Source: SIG565 sp045646145 | Lineage (GTDB): Bacteria > Bacillota > Clostridia > Oscillospirales > Acutalibacteraceae | NCBI GenBank assembly: GCA_045646145.1 | Contig: JAZRKE010000053.1 | Coordinates: forward strand, 1 to 51,456 | Length of the DNA stretch: 51,456 nt | Direction: 5' to 3' | Part shown: piece after piece, positions 24,354-32,615 of the stretch | Layout of the letters: each line of letters starts with the position of its first letter | Numbering within the stretch: position 1 is the stretch's first letter | Notes under the pieces: model-generated | Database searches by the model: none | What the model saw: the letters and a program-made list of their open reading frames with translations, nothing else | What the model was told of the DNA's origin: nothing | Position numbers and translations under genes: made by a program

Positions 24354-24812
24354 TTAAATTAATTTAGAAATTTTTTCGCACAGATGTTTTGCGCTTATTT
24401 CATCACGTGTTACTGCAATAATGGTATCATCACCTGCGAGAGAGCCTAAAATATAATCACTAAACATAGCATCAAATGCAACACAGGCACTTGACGCCAT
24501 ACCGTTATAACATTTTATAACGATATTATTAATAGCATAATCGGTGCTGATAACACTTTTAGAGAACATATCTTTAAAATGGTCCTCAGATTTATTTTGA
24601 AAACTGTGAGCCATTGGACGAGCTGATAGATAGCGGTAAATACCGTTAGAATCCTGGGCTTTAACAATTTTTAACTGCTTTATATCTCGGGAAACTGTAG
24701 ACTGAGTTGCTTTGTATCCCTCATCAAGCAGATAATTCAGTAAATCATCCTGAGTAAGAATGATGTTTTCATTAATAAGGGCTAAAATACGCTCGTGGCG
24801 TTTATTTTTCAT
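24354..24812 (-). CDS. argR: Arginine repressor ArgR/AhrC
   Basis: Arginine-responsive regulator of arginine metabolism; it acts as a hexamer. It has 152 residues from ATG at 24812, 8 bases after GGAGG, the family length. The winged-helix domain (RHERILALINENI..., TQSTVSRDIKQLKIVK) occupies 1-70 and the C-terminal arginine-binding domain (GSLAGDDTIIAV) 80-152. Overlap with the end of nadK (11 bases) indicates co-transcription, as in the conserved tlyA-nadK-argR-recN order. Confidence 0.93.
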   Translation of the reverse strand: MKNKRHERILALINENIILTQDDLLNYLLDEGYKATQSTVSRDIKQLKIVKAQDSNGIYRYLSARPMAHSFQNKSEDHFKDMFSKSVISTDYAINNIVIKCYNGMASSACVAFDAMFSDYILGSLAGDDTIIAVTRDEISAKHLCEKISKLI

Positions 24813-25656
24813 TTTTATAACCTCCATCCCTGAACTTTTCGGAAATGGTTTTATAGAACGATTTATTATCAAGTCTTATAAGATCAACGGTATAGGGAGA
24901 TTTGCTAATGATAATTTCAGTATACGGCTTAATTTCTCCTGCTCTTCTTCCGTCAACAGAAAAGAAAATGTCGGCTCTTTTAAGCGATTGTGCCTTAAAT
25001 TTAACTACAGCATCACGACTTAATATAATTGGACGGGCGGTAAGTGTATGGGAACAAATAGGAGTAATAGTTATGCATTCTGTAACAGGGTCAATAATCG
25101 GTCCTCCGGCAGAAAGCGAATAGGCAGTAGAACCAGTAGGAGTAGAAATAATCATACCGTCGGCTCTATAGGAGACACATTCATTACCGAAATAAGCCTT
25201 AATATCAATTATACGTGAAATAAAACCACAGGTAATAACAGCATCATTCATAGCGGTAAAATTAGATTTCAGCTTACCGTTCTCAACAATGTCAATATTT
25301 AAAAGCATTCTTTTTTCCATGGAAAATTCGCCTGATTTGAGTTTTTTAAGCAGATGAAGTTCATTTGGCTCAACTTGAGCTAAAAACCCGATTCGTCCTG
25401 CATTAACTCCAATTACAGGTTTGCCTTCCTTTGCTGCAAGTTTAGCAAAACGGATGATTGTTCCGTCTCCGCCTACAGTAATAATAACATCGGATTTTTT
25501 GTAAATTTCGTTTTCAGGCAGAAGTGTATAGTCGGTACCGAACATACTGTCAGGCAGATATGCAGTATCACCCCACTCCTTAAACAATTTACCCATTTTT
25601 TCAACTGCAGCCGCTGCTCCGCGTTTATCAAGATTGGGTAATACTCCTATTTTCAT
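24802..25656 (-). CDS. nadK: NAD kinase
   Basis: Phosphorylates NAD to NADP using ATP (or polyphosphate). The 284 residues include the GGDGT motif (VITVGGDGTIIRFAKLA, about 60-76), VNAGRIGFLAQV (about 85-96), MNDAVI and DGMIISTPTGSTAYSLSAGG (about 164-183), all diagnostic. It starts at ATG right after tlyA with GGAGG in the gap. Confidence 0.95.
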   Translation of the reverse strand: MKIGVLPNLDKRGAAAAVEKMGKLFKEWGDTAYLPDSMFGTDYTLLPENEIYKKSDVIITVGGDGTIIRFAKLAAKEGKPVIGVNAGRIGFLAQVEPNELHLLKKLKSGEFSMEKRMLLNIDIVENGKLKSNFTAMNDAVITCGFISRIIDIKAYFGNECVSYRADGMIISTPTGSTAYSLSAGGPIIDPVTECITITPICSHTLTARPIILSRDAVVKFKAQSLKRADIFFSVDGRRAGEIKPYTEIIISKSPYTVDLIRLDNKSFYKTISEKFRDGGYKNEK

Positions 25657-25657
25657 T

Positions 25658-26470
25658 TTATCCCTCCTTTAATTCTCTATGGGATGCTTCCACAACCTCG
25701 GCTATGTATATATTTTCATATAATTTTGGATTTTCAGTTTTTTCTATGTAGGCAAGATATTCAATATTCCCTTCCGGTCCCTTTATGGGAGAATAATCCA
25801 AACCAAGCAATGAAAAGCCGTTTTGAATTATTAAATCGGCAATACGCATATTTACCTCTAAATGCACATTTATATCTCTTACAACACCTTTTTTACCAAC
25901 CTTATCCTTACCTGCTTCAAACTGTGGTTTGATAAGACAAACAGCAGTAGCCCCATCCTTTAAAAGTGTATTCATAACAGGTAAAATGTGAGAAAGTGAT
26001 ATAAAGGAAACATCTACTGAAGCAAAATCAAGGAAATCGGGAATCTGTTGCTTTGTAACATAACGGAAATTAGTGCGTTCTAAATTAACAACACGCTCAT
26101 CTGTTCTGAGTTTCCAGGCAAGCTGACCGTATCCAACATCTATAGCGTAAACCTTTTGTGCTCCGTTCTGAAGCATACAGTCGGTAAATCCACCCGTAGA
26201 AGCACCTATATCAGCGCAAATTTTACCATTTAGGCTCAAATTAAAAGCTGTCATTGCCTTTTCAAGCTTTAATCCACCTCGACTGACATATTTTAAAGTA
26301 GCACCGCGAACCTCAATCTTGTCATCAGGCTTTACGGTATCCCCCGCCTTATCAACTTTTTGATTGTTAACATAAACTATTCCGGACATAATATATGCCT
26401 TTGCTTTTTCGCGACTTTCTGCAAGACCTAAAGCCACAAGCCTTGAATCAATACGAAGTTTTTCAGCCAA
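25658..26470 (-). CDS. tlyA: TlyA-family rRNA 2'-O-methyltransferase
   Basis: S4 domain (1-60, RLVALGLAESREKAKAYIMSG) plus FtsJ-like SAM methyltransferase, 270 residues. The SAM site is CADIGASTGGFTDCML (about 85-100); downstream are VYAIDVGYGQLAWKL and the conserved CLIKPQFEAG (about 177-186). TlyA methylates ribose in 16S and/or 23S rRNA; the family was once called hemolysin A. The start is TTG (UUG) with AAGGAG 8 bases upstream, and no suitable ATG is near. Directly after dxs. Confidence 0.92.
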   Translation of the reverse strand: MAEKLRIDSRLVALGLAESREKAKAYIMSGIVYVNNQKVDKAGDTVKPDDKIEVRGATLKYVSRGGLKLEKAMTAFNLSLNGKICADIGASTGGFTDCMLQNGAQKVYAIDVGYGQLAWKLRTDERVVNLERTNFRYVTKQQIPDFLDFASVDVSFISLSHILPVMNTLLKDGATAVCLIKPQFEAGKDKVGKKGVVRDINVHLEVNMRIADLIIQNGFSLLGLDYSPIKGPEGNIEYLAYIEKTENPKLYENIYIAEVVEASHRELKEG

Positions 26471-28303
26471 TTAGAGCTCTCCTTTGATAATTTTCACCAT
26501 TGAGTCGGTATCCAGTTTGTATTTTTTAAGTGCAGAATCCACCTTTGAGGATGGTACGAATTCATCATCAATAGCATATATAGAAAAATTTTCAGATAAA
26601 ATTTTAGCGCGGAGGTGCTCTGCAATACCGCCCGATTTAATACCCTCTTCAAAGAAATAAACAGTCCTGAAACTGCTGAGTTTTTTGAGAAGCTCATCAG
26701 AAAAGGGGTAAATCAGGTTTAACTTTACAACTGATACATTAATTCCGTTCTCTCTAAGAATCTCCTGTGCTTTAAAAGCATTAGCGGAAATCCTGCCATA
26801 AGTAACAATAGCGGTATCCCCTTCTCCGTTTACCGTAAAGTCAGAAGAATTGGCGAGTTCTTTATAATACTTAGGCTCAGCACCGCGCGGATATCTGATT
26901 GCAATCGGGGTATTAATTTCCGAAGACTTTTTAATAATATCCTCAAATTCAGAATAATAACACGGAGAATAAATATGGATATTTGGCACAAGGCTCAGAA
27001 AAGCCGCATCGAAAATTCCCTGATGGCTCTCGCCATCTTCACCTACAATTCCTGCCCGATCAACACAAATTCTGACGGGTTGACTTGATATTGCCACATC
27101 GTGAATAATTTGGTCAAATGAGCGTTGCAAAAAGGATGAATACACTGCAAAATACGGTTTCATGCCTTTTGATGCAAGTCCTGCTGAAAAGGTCATTGCG
27201 TGTTGCTCGGCAATACCAACATCAAAAAATCTGTTTTTAAAATTTCTTGAAAAATTGTATAGACCCGTACCTTCTGCCATGGCAGCAGTTACCGCACATA
27301 TTTTATCATCAAACTCAGCCATTTCGCAAAGTGTTCTGCCAAAAACATCCGAATATGAGTCTCCTGATTTAGTGCCCGTACCCTCATAAATATCAAACGA
27401 AGAAACTCCATGATAATTTTTAGGGTCATTTTCGGCAAAGGTATAACCCTTACCCTTAATTGTAATAGTGTGAATTAATACAGGACGGGTTTCACGTTTG
27501 GCAATCTTAAGAATATTTTCAAGTTCATTAATATTATGTCCATCAACAGGGCCGTAATAATCAAAGCCAAGACTCTCAAAAATATTACTCTTATAAATTG
27601 CATTTTTAAGCATTGTTTTTGAATTAAATATTGTTTTAGCTGTTTTCTTACCAACCAGTGGTATAGCCTCAAGAATACGTCTAATCCTTCTTTTTAAACT
27701 ATGATAAGAATTTTTTGAACGTATTACAGTAAAATACCTGGCAAGAGCGCCCACATTTCTTGAAATTGACATTTTGTTATCGTTAAGAATAACGATAAAG
27801 TTGCCTTTGTCAGCACTAGCATTATTAAGCGCTTCATAAATCATTCCGCCCGTAAAAGCACCGTCGCCAACAACAGAGATAACCGAGCTTGACTCTCCTG
27901 AAAGCATTTTCGCCTTATAAATGCCGTAAGCTGCAGAAATAGAATTACTGCTGTGCCCCGTAACAAAAGGGTCATGAATACTCTCGCTCGGACGCATAAA
28001 GCCCGAAATACCACCCTCGGTTCTGAGCGTATGAAAATCCTTATATCTGCCCGTTAATAGCTTATGTGTGTAAGCCTGATGTCCTACATCAAATAAAATT
28101 GAATCATCGGGAGAATTAAAAACCCGATGAAGAGCAACTGTTAATTCTACTGTACCTAAATTAGAAGCCAAATGTCCACCATTTTTCGATACAGTATCAA
28201 TCAGGCAATGTCTTATTTCATCACATAAAAGCGGAAGCTGAGCATCACTTATTTTCTTAACATCCTTAGGACCTTCAATTTTATTAAGTAATTTATAATC
28301 CAA
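26471..28303 (-). CDS. dxs: 1-deoxy-D-xylulose-5-phosphate synthase
   Basis: Thiamine-diphosphate enzyme making DXP from pyruvate and glyceraldehyde 3-phosphate, the first MEP-pathway step. The 610 residues have GHQAYTHKLLTGR (about 74-86), the ThDP motif GDGAFTGGMIYEALNNA (about 147-163), VDGHNINEL, the catalytic Glu/His in VGIAEQHAMTFSAGLA (about 363-378) and the transketolase C-terminal domain. The start is TTG 8 bases after GAGG; no ATG fits better. It lies between ispA and tlyA. Confidence 0.95.
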   Translation of the reverse strand: MDYKLLNKIEGPKDVKKISDAQLPLLCDEIRHCLIDTVSKNGGHLASNLGTVELTVALHRVFNSPDDSILFDVGHQAYTHKLLTGRYKDFHTLRTEGGISGFMRPSESIHDPFVTGHSSNSISAAYGIYKAKMLSGESSSVISVVGDGAFTGGMIYEALNNASADKGNFIVILNDNKMSISRNVGALARYFTVIRSKNSYHSLKRRIRRILEAIPLVGKKTAKTIFNSKTMLKNAIYKSNIFESLGFDYYGPVDGHNINELENILKIAKRETRPVLIHTITIKGKGYTFAENDPKNYHGVSSFDIYEGTGTKSGDSYSDVFGRTLCEMAEFDDKICAVTAAMAEGTGLYNFSRNFKNRFFDVGIAEQHAMTFSAGLASKGMKPYFAVYSSFLQRSFDQIIHDVAISSQPVRICVDRAGIVGEDGESHQGIFDAAFLSLVPNIHIYSPCYYSEFEDIIKKSSEINTPIAIRYPRGAEPKYYKELANSSDFTVNGEGDTAIVTYGRISANAFKAQEILRENGINVSVVKLNLIYPFSDELLKKLSSFRTVYFFEEGIKSGGIAEHLRAKILSENFSIYAIDDEFVPSSKVDSALKKYKLDTDSMVKIIKGEL

Positions 28304-28313
28304 TATAAAAACC

Positions 28314-29195
28314 TCAATTACTTCTAATGGCTAAATAGTCTGCCATCTGTTTTAAAAACTCGCCGTTTTCACCTATTTTATCTATGCATAGCTTTGCAAA
28401 ATTTGTTAACTCATTAACGGTGTTATTACTCTCAGCAATTCCCACAAAGGTTAAAAATGTTGTCTTATTATTCTTTTCGTCGCTGTGAAGCGGCTTTCCT
28501 AAAAGCGCCTCATCCCCTGTGGCATCCAAAATATCGTCAACAATTTGAAATGCAAGACCAACATTCTCGGCATACTGCTGAGCAAACGGTAATTTATCCT
28601 CAGCATTTGCGAGAATGCAACCTATTTTTGCCGCCGCTTTGATAAGCGCACCGGTCTTCATAGCGTAGAGTTTTATTAGTTTTTCACGGGTGATTTTCTT
28701 GCCTTCATTCTCAATATCTATCATTTGTCCGCCAATCATCCCATGAACGCCTGCACACTCTGCAAGAACCGAAATTGCCTTAACTTTAAGAGCATCATCA
28801 ATATCGGATGCTCTCGAAGCTACTGAGAAAGCCTCAGTTAAAAGACCGTCCCCGGCTAAAACTGCGGTTGCTTCATCAAAAGCTTTATGACAAGAAGGCT
28901 TTCCCCTGCGAAAATCATCGTTATCCATACAAGGCAGGTCATCGTGAATTAATGAATATGTGTGAATCATTTCAAGGGCTACTGCAAAATTGTATATACC
29001 ATCGCTTTTTCCACCGCAAAGGTGATAGAATTCAACCATTAGTATCGGGCGAATTCTTTTGCCGCCAATTTTAAGAGAATAAAGCATAGCGTCGGTTACT
29101 CTACCGTAATCATGGTCGGAATTATCGACGGCCTTTTCAAAGTACATCTCAATATTTTCAGCCTTTTTGGCAAGAATTCTCTTAAAATTATCCAT
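28314..29195 (-). CDS. ispA: Farnesyl/geranyl diphosphate synthase
   Basis: Builds C10-C15 (perhaps C20) prenyl diphosphates from IPP and DMAPP. The 293 residues contain the first Asp-rich motif HDDLPCMDNDDFRRGK (about 87-102) and the second QIVDDILDATGD (about 223-234). GGKRIRP (about 44-50) binds IPP. ATG at 29195 follows GAGG by 9 bases and lies inside xseB; a TTG nine bases earlier is less likely. Works with Dxs, IspD and IspF from this window. Confidence 0.94.
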   Translation of the reverse strand: MDNFKRILAKKAENIEMYFEKAVDNSDHDYGRVTDAMLYSLKIGGKRIRPILMVEFYHLCGGKSDGIYNFAVALEMIHTYSLIHDDLPCMDNDDFRRGKPSCHKAFDEATAVLAGDGLLTEAFSVASRASDIDDALKVKAISVLAECAGVHGMIGGQMIDIENEGKKITREKLIKLYAMKTGALIKAAAKIGCILANAEDKLPFAQQYAENVGLAFQIVDDILDATGDEALLGKPLHSDEKNNKTTFLTFVGIAESNNTVNELTNFAKLCIDKIGENGEFLKQMADYLAIRSN

Positions 29196-29394
29196 TAGCT
29201 TCAACCTCAGCGTCGGTCAGAGTTTTAATGGTGAGTTTGGCATTCTGCAAAAGTTTTGAACACTCGCTGCAAAGCTGAGCGCCCGTTTTATAAAGTTCTA
29301 ATGACTCTTCCAGAGAGCATTCTCCGCATTCGAGTTTTTTAACAATTTCTTCTAACTGCTGTAATGATTTTTCAAATGAAATATTATTATCCAT
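29188..29394 (-). CDS. xseB: Exodeoxyribonuclease VII small subunit
   Basis: 68-residue partner of XseA. It shows the conserved helical core SFEKSLQQLEEIVKKLECGE, then LEESLELYKTGAQLCSECSKLL. The complex degrades single-stranded DNA to oligonucleotides. It is located immediately after xseA and overlaps ispA by 8 bases. Confidence 0.95.
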   Translation of the reverse strand: MDNNISFEKSLQQLEEIVKKLECGECSLEESLELYKTGAQLCSECSKLLQNAKLTIKTLTDAEVEANG

Positions 29395-29397
29395 CTT

Positions 29398-30597
29398 TTA
29401 CTCCTTAATTTGGGTAACTCGGCAAAAAGCCTTACCGTCGGAAAATGATACTGTTATATCCTGACCCTCTTTTAAATTTTTTATACTTTTGATAGCACCT
29501 TCACCATCAGACACTACCGAATATCCTCTGGTCATAACTTTTAATGGACTAAGCGTCTCTAATTTCGCAACCGAAAGTTTAAATCTATTTTCGGCAGAGT
29601 TTAATAGTGAATTAGTGTAGGTTGAAAGCACCTCACTTAATCTATCAAGCATCAAAACTCTTTCCTCGATAATTAAAAGAGGATTTAAAAGGTACCTCGA
29701 ATTTTTTAACTTTTGTAAATACGTATCGGCATTATCAACGCGCATATTAAGAAGTCTGTTAATGCGCAGTCGGGTTATATCTAAGAACTCATTAATTTCG
29801 GAAATATTCGGTACCGCTAATTCAGCCGCCGCAGAAGGAGTAGGCGCTCTTAAATCAGCTACAAAATCACAAATTGTAAAATCGGTTTCATGTCCTACAG
29901 CAGAAATTACCGGTATAGGCGAAGAATATACTGTATAGGCTAGGTTTTCATCGTTAAATGCCCATAAATCCTCTGCTGAGCCACCGCCTCTACCTAAAAT
30001 TATCACGTCAACACTACCTAGTTTATATAATCGTTTTAGGGTACTAATAATATCATCAGATGCATCGGCACCCTGAACTAAAACAGGACACAGCAGTATT
30101 TCACAAAGTGGATATCGGCGTGTAATTACATTTAAAATATCCTGTAAGGCAGCACCTGAAGCAGAGGTTACTACAGCAACTGTTTTCGGGAAATCAGGTA
30201 TCGGCTTTTTGTGTGATATATCAAACAATCCTTGTTTTTCAAGAGATTGTTTGATTCTTTCAAACTCCAAAGTAAGTTTTCCCTCTCCTGAAGGTATAAT
30301 ATCCTCAACATAAAACTGATACTGTCCCTCTTTTTCGTAGAGGGAAACTCTGCCCTTACAAATTACTGCAAGACCGTCATACAATTCAGTATTTAATTTA
30401 ATTGCACTGCTTTTGAACATAACACAGCGAATAAGAGCATCATTATCTTTAAGAGAAAAATAAAGGTGTCCGCTGGAATAATGATTTTTGAAATTCGAAA
30501 TTTCACCCGAAACGCTGACGAAATTCAGCTTGTTATCGCCCTCAATTAATGAGCGTACATATAAATTTAATTGCTTTACTGATAAAACAGCAGGCAT
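29398..30597 (-). CDS. xseA: Exodeoxyribonuclease VII large subunit
   Basis: Catalytic subunit of ExoVII, 399 residues. The N-terminal OB fold (1-100) includes VSVSGEISNFKNHYSSGHLYFSLKD. The catalytic domain has VAVVTSASGAALQDILNVI (about 134-152), VIILGRGGGSAEDLWAFN (about 201-218) and SAVGHETDFTICDFVADLRAPTPSAAAE. A coiled coil follows, as usual. ATG overlaps the nusB stop (TAATG). Confidence 0.96.
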   Translation of the reverse strand: MPAVLSVKQLNLYVRSLIEGDNKLNFVSVSGEISNFKNHYSSGHLYFSLKDNDALIRCVMFKSSAIKLNTELYDGLAVICKGRVSLYEKEGQYQFYVEDIIPSGEGKLTLEFERIKQSLEKQGLFDISHKKPIPDFPKTVAVVTSASGAALQDILNVITRRYPLCEILLCPVLVQGADASDDIISTLKRLYKLGSVDVIILGRGGGSAEDLWAFNDENLAYTVYSSPIPVISAVGHETDFTICDFVADLRAPTPSAAAELAVPNISEINEFLDITRLRINRLLNMRVDNADTYLQKLKNSRYLLNPLLIIEERVLMLDRLSEVLSTYTNSLLNSAENRFKLSVAKLETLSPLKVMTRGYSVVSDGEGAIKSIKNLKEGQDITVSFSDGKAFCRVTQIKE

Positions 30598-31007
30598 TAT
30601 TTTTCCTCTTTCGCGTAATTTCTTGCAACCGTTCCTAAAATCCCGTTAAGATATGCGGCATCGTCTTCGGTTGCATATTTCTTACAAAGTACGACAGCCT
30701 CATTCACCGATACACTAACAGGAATTTCGGGCATACTTAAAATTTCATAAATCGAAAGACGTATCAAGGATAAAGCCACCCTTGAAATTCTGTCTATTTT
30801 CCAGCCCTTAGAGTTTTCGCTGATAATATTGTCTATTTTCTGAATATCGCTATAGACCCCAGAAACTACCGTTTGAACATATTCGTCAGTTTCAAATTCC
30901 CTGACTAATTTTGCATTTTCGAGAAGTTCCTCTAAAGAAGTTTTGTTAAATGATTTTTCAAAAATTAGTATAAATGCATTTTCTCTTGCTTGTTTGCGTG
31001 TGAGCAT
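30597..31007 (-). CDS. nusB: Transcription antitermination factor NusB
   Basis: All-helical RNA-binding protein of rRNA antitermination, 136 residues. It shows RKQARENAFILIFE (start), GWKIDRISRVALSLIRLSIYEIL and PVSVSVNEAVVLCKKYATEDDAAYLNGILG, all NusB hallmarks. First gene of a long leftward unit (nusB to tyrS) with a clear promoter. Confidence 0.95.
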   Translation of the reverse strand: MLTRKQARENAFILIFEKSFNKTSLEELLENAKLVREFETDEYVQTVVSGVYSDIQKIDNIISENSKGWKIDRISRVALSLIRLSIYEILSMPEIPVSVSVNEAVVLCKKYATEDDAAYLNGILGTVARNYAKEEK

Positions 31008-31038
31008 ACTGCACCACCTTAATAGTATATTATTTATA

Positions 31039-31067
31039 ATTATATACTATCCTCTTTAGTTTTTCAA
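31039..31067 (-). promoter_or_regulatory. Sigma-A promoter of the nusB-recN-tyrS operon
   Basis: Leftward TTGAAA (31062-31067), 17-bp spacer, TATAAT (31039-31044), about 30 bases before the nusB ATG. Confidence 0.78.
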
Positions 31068-31071
31068 GAGA

Positions 31072-31103
31072 AAATGCATATAAATTGCATAAATGCATAT
31101 AAA
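31072..31103. repeat. Two 13-bp direct repeats between divergent promoters
   Basis: AAATGCATATAAA occurs at 31072-31084 and 31091-31103, 19 bp apart, each containing the palindrome ATGCAT. They lie between the leftward nusB promoter and the rightward divIVA-like promoter. They could be an operator; nothing else supports this. Confidence 0.45.
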
Positions 31104-31112
31104 AAATACATC

Positions 31113-31140
31113 TTGTAATTTTTTGTCGATGTGATATAAT
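31113..31140 (+). promoter_or_regulatory. Sigma-A promoter of the DivIVA-like / fumarase-beta pair
   Basis: TTGTAA (31113-31118), 16-bp spacer, TATAAT (31135-31140), about 30 bases before the ATG at 31172. Confidence 0.65.
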
Positions 31141-31171
31141 AATGTTGTAAAAAATTAAAAGAGGTATGAAT

Positions 31172-31714
31172 ATGGCTTTAGGATTCAGAAAAAGTTTTTT
31201 CGGTTATAATCAAGAAGATGTTTCCGAATACATAAACCGTCAGGCAATTAAAAACACAGAAATTCAAACCGAGCTTAACGCTAAAATTAAAGATAATGAG
31301 CAACAAATAACCGCCTTAAAAGAAGCTTTGAATGTTGCCACTAAAGAAAACCGCACCATTTCAGAACAACTCGAATTTTTTCGTGAAAAATATGAAGAGG
31401 TTAAAACTCTAAGTGATAATATTGGTAAGTTATATCTTGTTGCACAAACCAATGCAAAGGCAATTATGTCTTCCGCAAATGAGGCTAAAAACGTTACAGA
31501 TAACGAAATCCAGCAAAATATTGCCGCAATTGACAGTGCGAATAACTCTCTCAATTCAGTAAAGCTTAAAATTAAGGATTTATGCGATAATTTCACAAAT
31601 GATGTTGAAAAACTCAATGAAACTCTTGCAAACACAAAGGCTATTATTGAAAGCACATCAAGAAAGCAGTCAGAGCACTCTGAAAATTTTGAAAAGGTTT
31701 ATAACAGCATATAA
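31172..31714 (+). CDS. DivIVA-like coiled-coil protein
   Basis: Predicted cytoplasmic coiled-coil protein of 180 residues. The N-terminus (GFRKSFFGYNQEDVSEYINR) resembles the short DivIVA/GpsB membrane-targeting segment, where a GY-x-x-x-x-V-x-x-Y/F pattern is common. The rest (about 25-180) is mostly heptad-rich helix, with LEFFREKYEEVKTLSDNIGKLYLVAQ and a second segment rich in Asn and Lys. ATG at 31172 follows AGAGG by 7 bases; an ATG two codons earlier abuts the ribosome site. Coupled to the downstream fumarase-beta gene. A cell-division or polarity role is inferred only. Confidence 0.65.
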   Translation: MALGFRKSFFGYNQEDVSEYINRQAIKNTEIQTELNAKIKDNEQQITALKEALNVATKENRTISEQLEFFREKYEEVKTLSDNIGKLYLVAQTNAKAIMSSANEAKNVTDNEIQQNIAAIDSANNSLNSVKLKIKDLCDNFTNDVEKLNETLANTKAIIESTSRKQSEHSENFEKVYNSI

Positions 31715-31715
31715 A

Positions 31716-32246
31716 ATGAAAACTTATTACTTAAATACTCATAATTTAAAAGAAAAAATCGCCGAACTAAAATTCGGCGATAAAATTTATCTTTCTGGAA
31801 CGGTTTACACCGCACGTGATGCTGCACATAAAAAAATTTTTGAATTAATTTCTATAGGCACTACCCTACCATTCCAGATTGAAAATTCCGTAATTTACTA
31901 TGCAGGTCCAACACCTACCCCTGAAAATTCTGCTATAGGTAGCTGCGGTCCTACAACTTCTGAACGTATGGACCCATTTGCCCCCACTCTTTACGATATG
32001 GGTATGCTTTGTTCAATAGGTAAAGGTAAGCGCTCTATAGAGGTTGTTGATGCTATAGTACGAAATGGCGGATTATATCTTTGTGCTTTAGGCGGATGCG
32101 GAGCAATTGCAAGTGAATGTATTTCAAAATGTGAAGTAGTTGCTTTTAATGAATTCGGTTGCGAATCTATAAAACGCCTTGAGTTTAAAGATTTTCCTTT
32201 AATAGTTGGAATCGATTCCGTCGGAAACAGCATATTTCAAAAATAA
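31716..32246 (+). CDS. Class I fumarate hydratase / tartrate dehydratase, beta subunit
   Basis: The family's beta subunit, with an alpha subunit that holds the [4Fe-4S] cluster, interconverts fumarate and malate. The 176 residues show LKFGDKIYLSGTVYTARDAAHK (start), VIYYAGPTPTPE, SCGPTTSERMDPFAPTLYDMG (about 72-92) and SIGKGKRSIEVVDA, with a C-terminal VAFNEFGCESIKRLEFKDFP. All fit FumB. No alpha subunit is beside it, which is unusual. ATG is 1 base after the stop of the DivIVA-like gene (TAAAATG) and has only a weak ribosome site, so translation is probably coupled. Confidence 0.85.
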   Translation: MKTYYLNTHNLKEKIAELKFGDKIYLSGTVYTARDAAHKKIFELISIGTTLPFQIENSVIYYAGPTPTPENSAIGSCGPTTSERMDPFAPTLYDMGMLCSIGKGKRSIEVVDAIVRNGGLYLCALGGCGAIASECISKCEVVAFNEFGCESIKRLEFKDFPLIVGIDSVGNSIFQK

Positions 32247-32286
32247 AAAAGAGTTGTCAGGATAATATCTCTGGCAACTCTTTAAT
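32246..32286. terminator. Bidirectional terminator between fumarase-beta and secG
   Basis: Stem AAAGAGTTGTCAG (32248-32260) / CTGGCAACTCTTT (32271-32283), one G-U pair, 10-base loop, A/T-runs both sides. Confidence 0.82.
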
Positions 32287-32300
32287 TTTAGGTTTGTATA

Positions 32301-32549
32301 CTAATCAACAAAAGCGATTACATTTGCGATTAAAGCTAAAATGAAAAACACAAGAGCTATCACCTTTGTCCATTTAGCGAGGAAGGAATCAAAATCTCTA
32401 GCCTTGTTTTTAGAAAGAAATGTATCAGCTCCACCCGAAATTGCACCGTTAATACCGTGTCTGTGCCCTGGCTGCAAAATAACAACAGCAATTATAACAA
32501 TGGAAACAAGCATAACAAGTGCACCGATTATATATTCAATAGCTAACAT
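32301..32549 (-). CDS. secG: Preprotein translocase subunit SecG
   Basis: Small auxiliary subunit of SecYEG, 82 residues. Two membrane segments (about 5-27 and 58-80) flank the conserved VVILQPGHRHGINGAISGGADTFLSKNKARDFDSFL linker. A good ribosome site (GGAGGTGC) precedes the ATG. It is monocistronic. Confidence 0.94.
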   Translation of the reverse strand: MLAIEYIIGALVMLVSIVIIAVVILQPGHRHGINGAISGGADTFLSKNKARDFDSFLAKWTKVIALVFFILALIANVIAFVD

Positions 32550-32583
32550 TTATAGCACCTCCAAAAATATAGTCAACAGTTGT

Positions 32584-32612
32584 ATATTACCACAAATATA
32601 TCAATATTGCAA
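32584..32612 (-). promoter_or_regulatory. Sigma-A promoter of secG
   Basis: Leftward TTGCAA (32607-32612), 17-bp spacer, TAATAT (32584-32589), about 35 bases before the secG ATG. Confidence 0.5.
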
Positions 32613-32615
32613 GAA

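Noticed and set aside
31599..31715. Extended fumarase-beta start 39 codons upstream, inside the DivIVA-like gene
   Set aside because: Family proteins begin at the ATG at 31716; the extension overlaps a coding gene in another frame.
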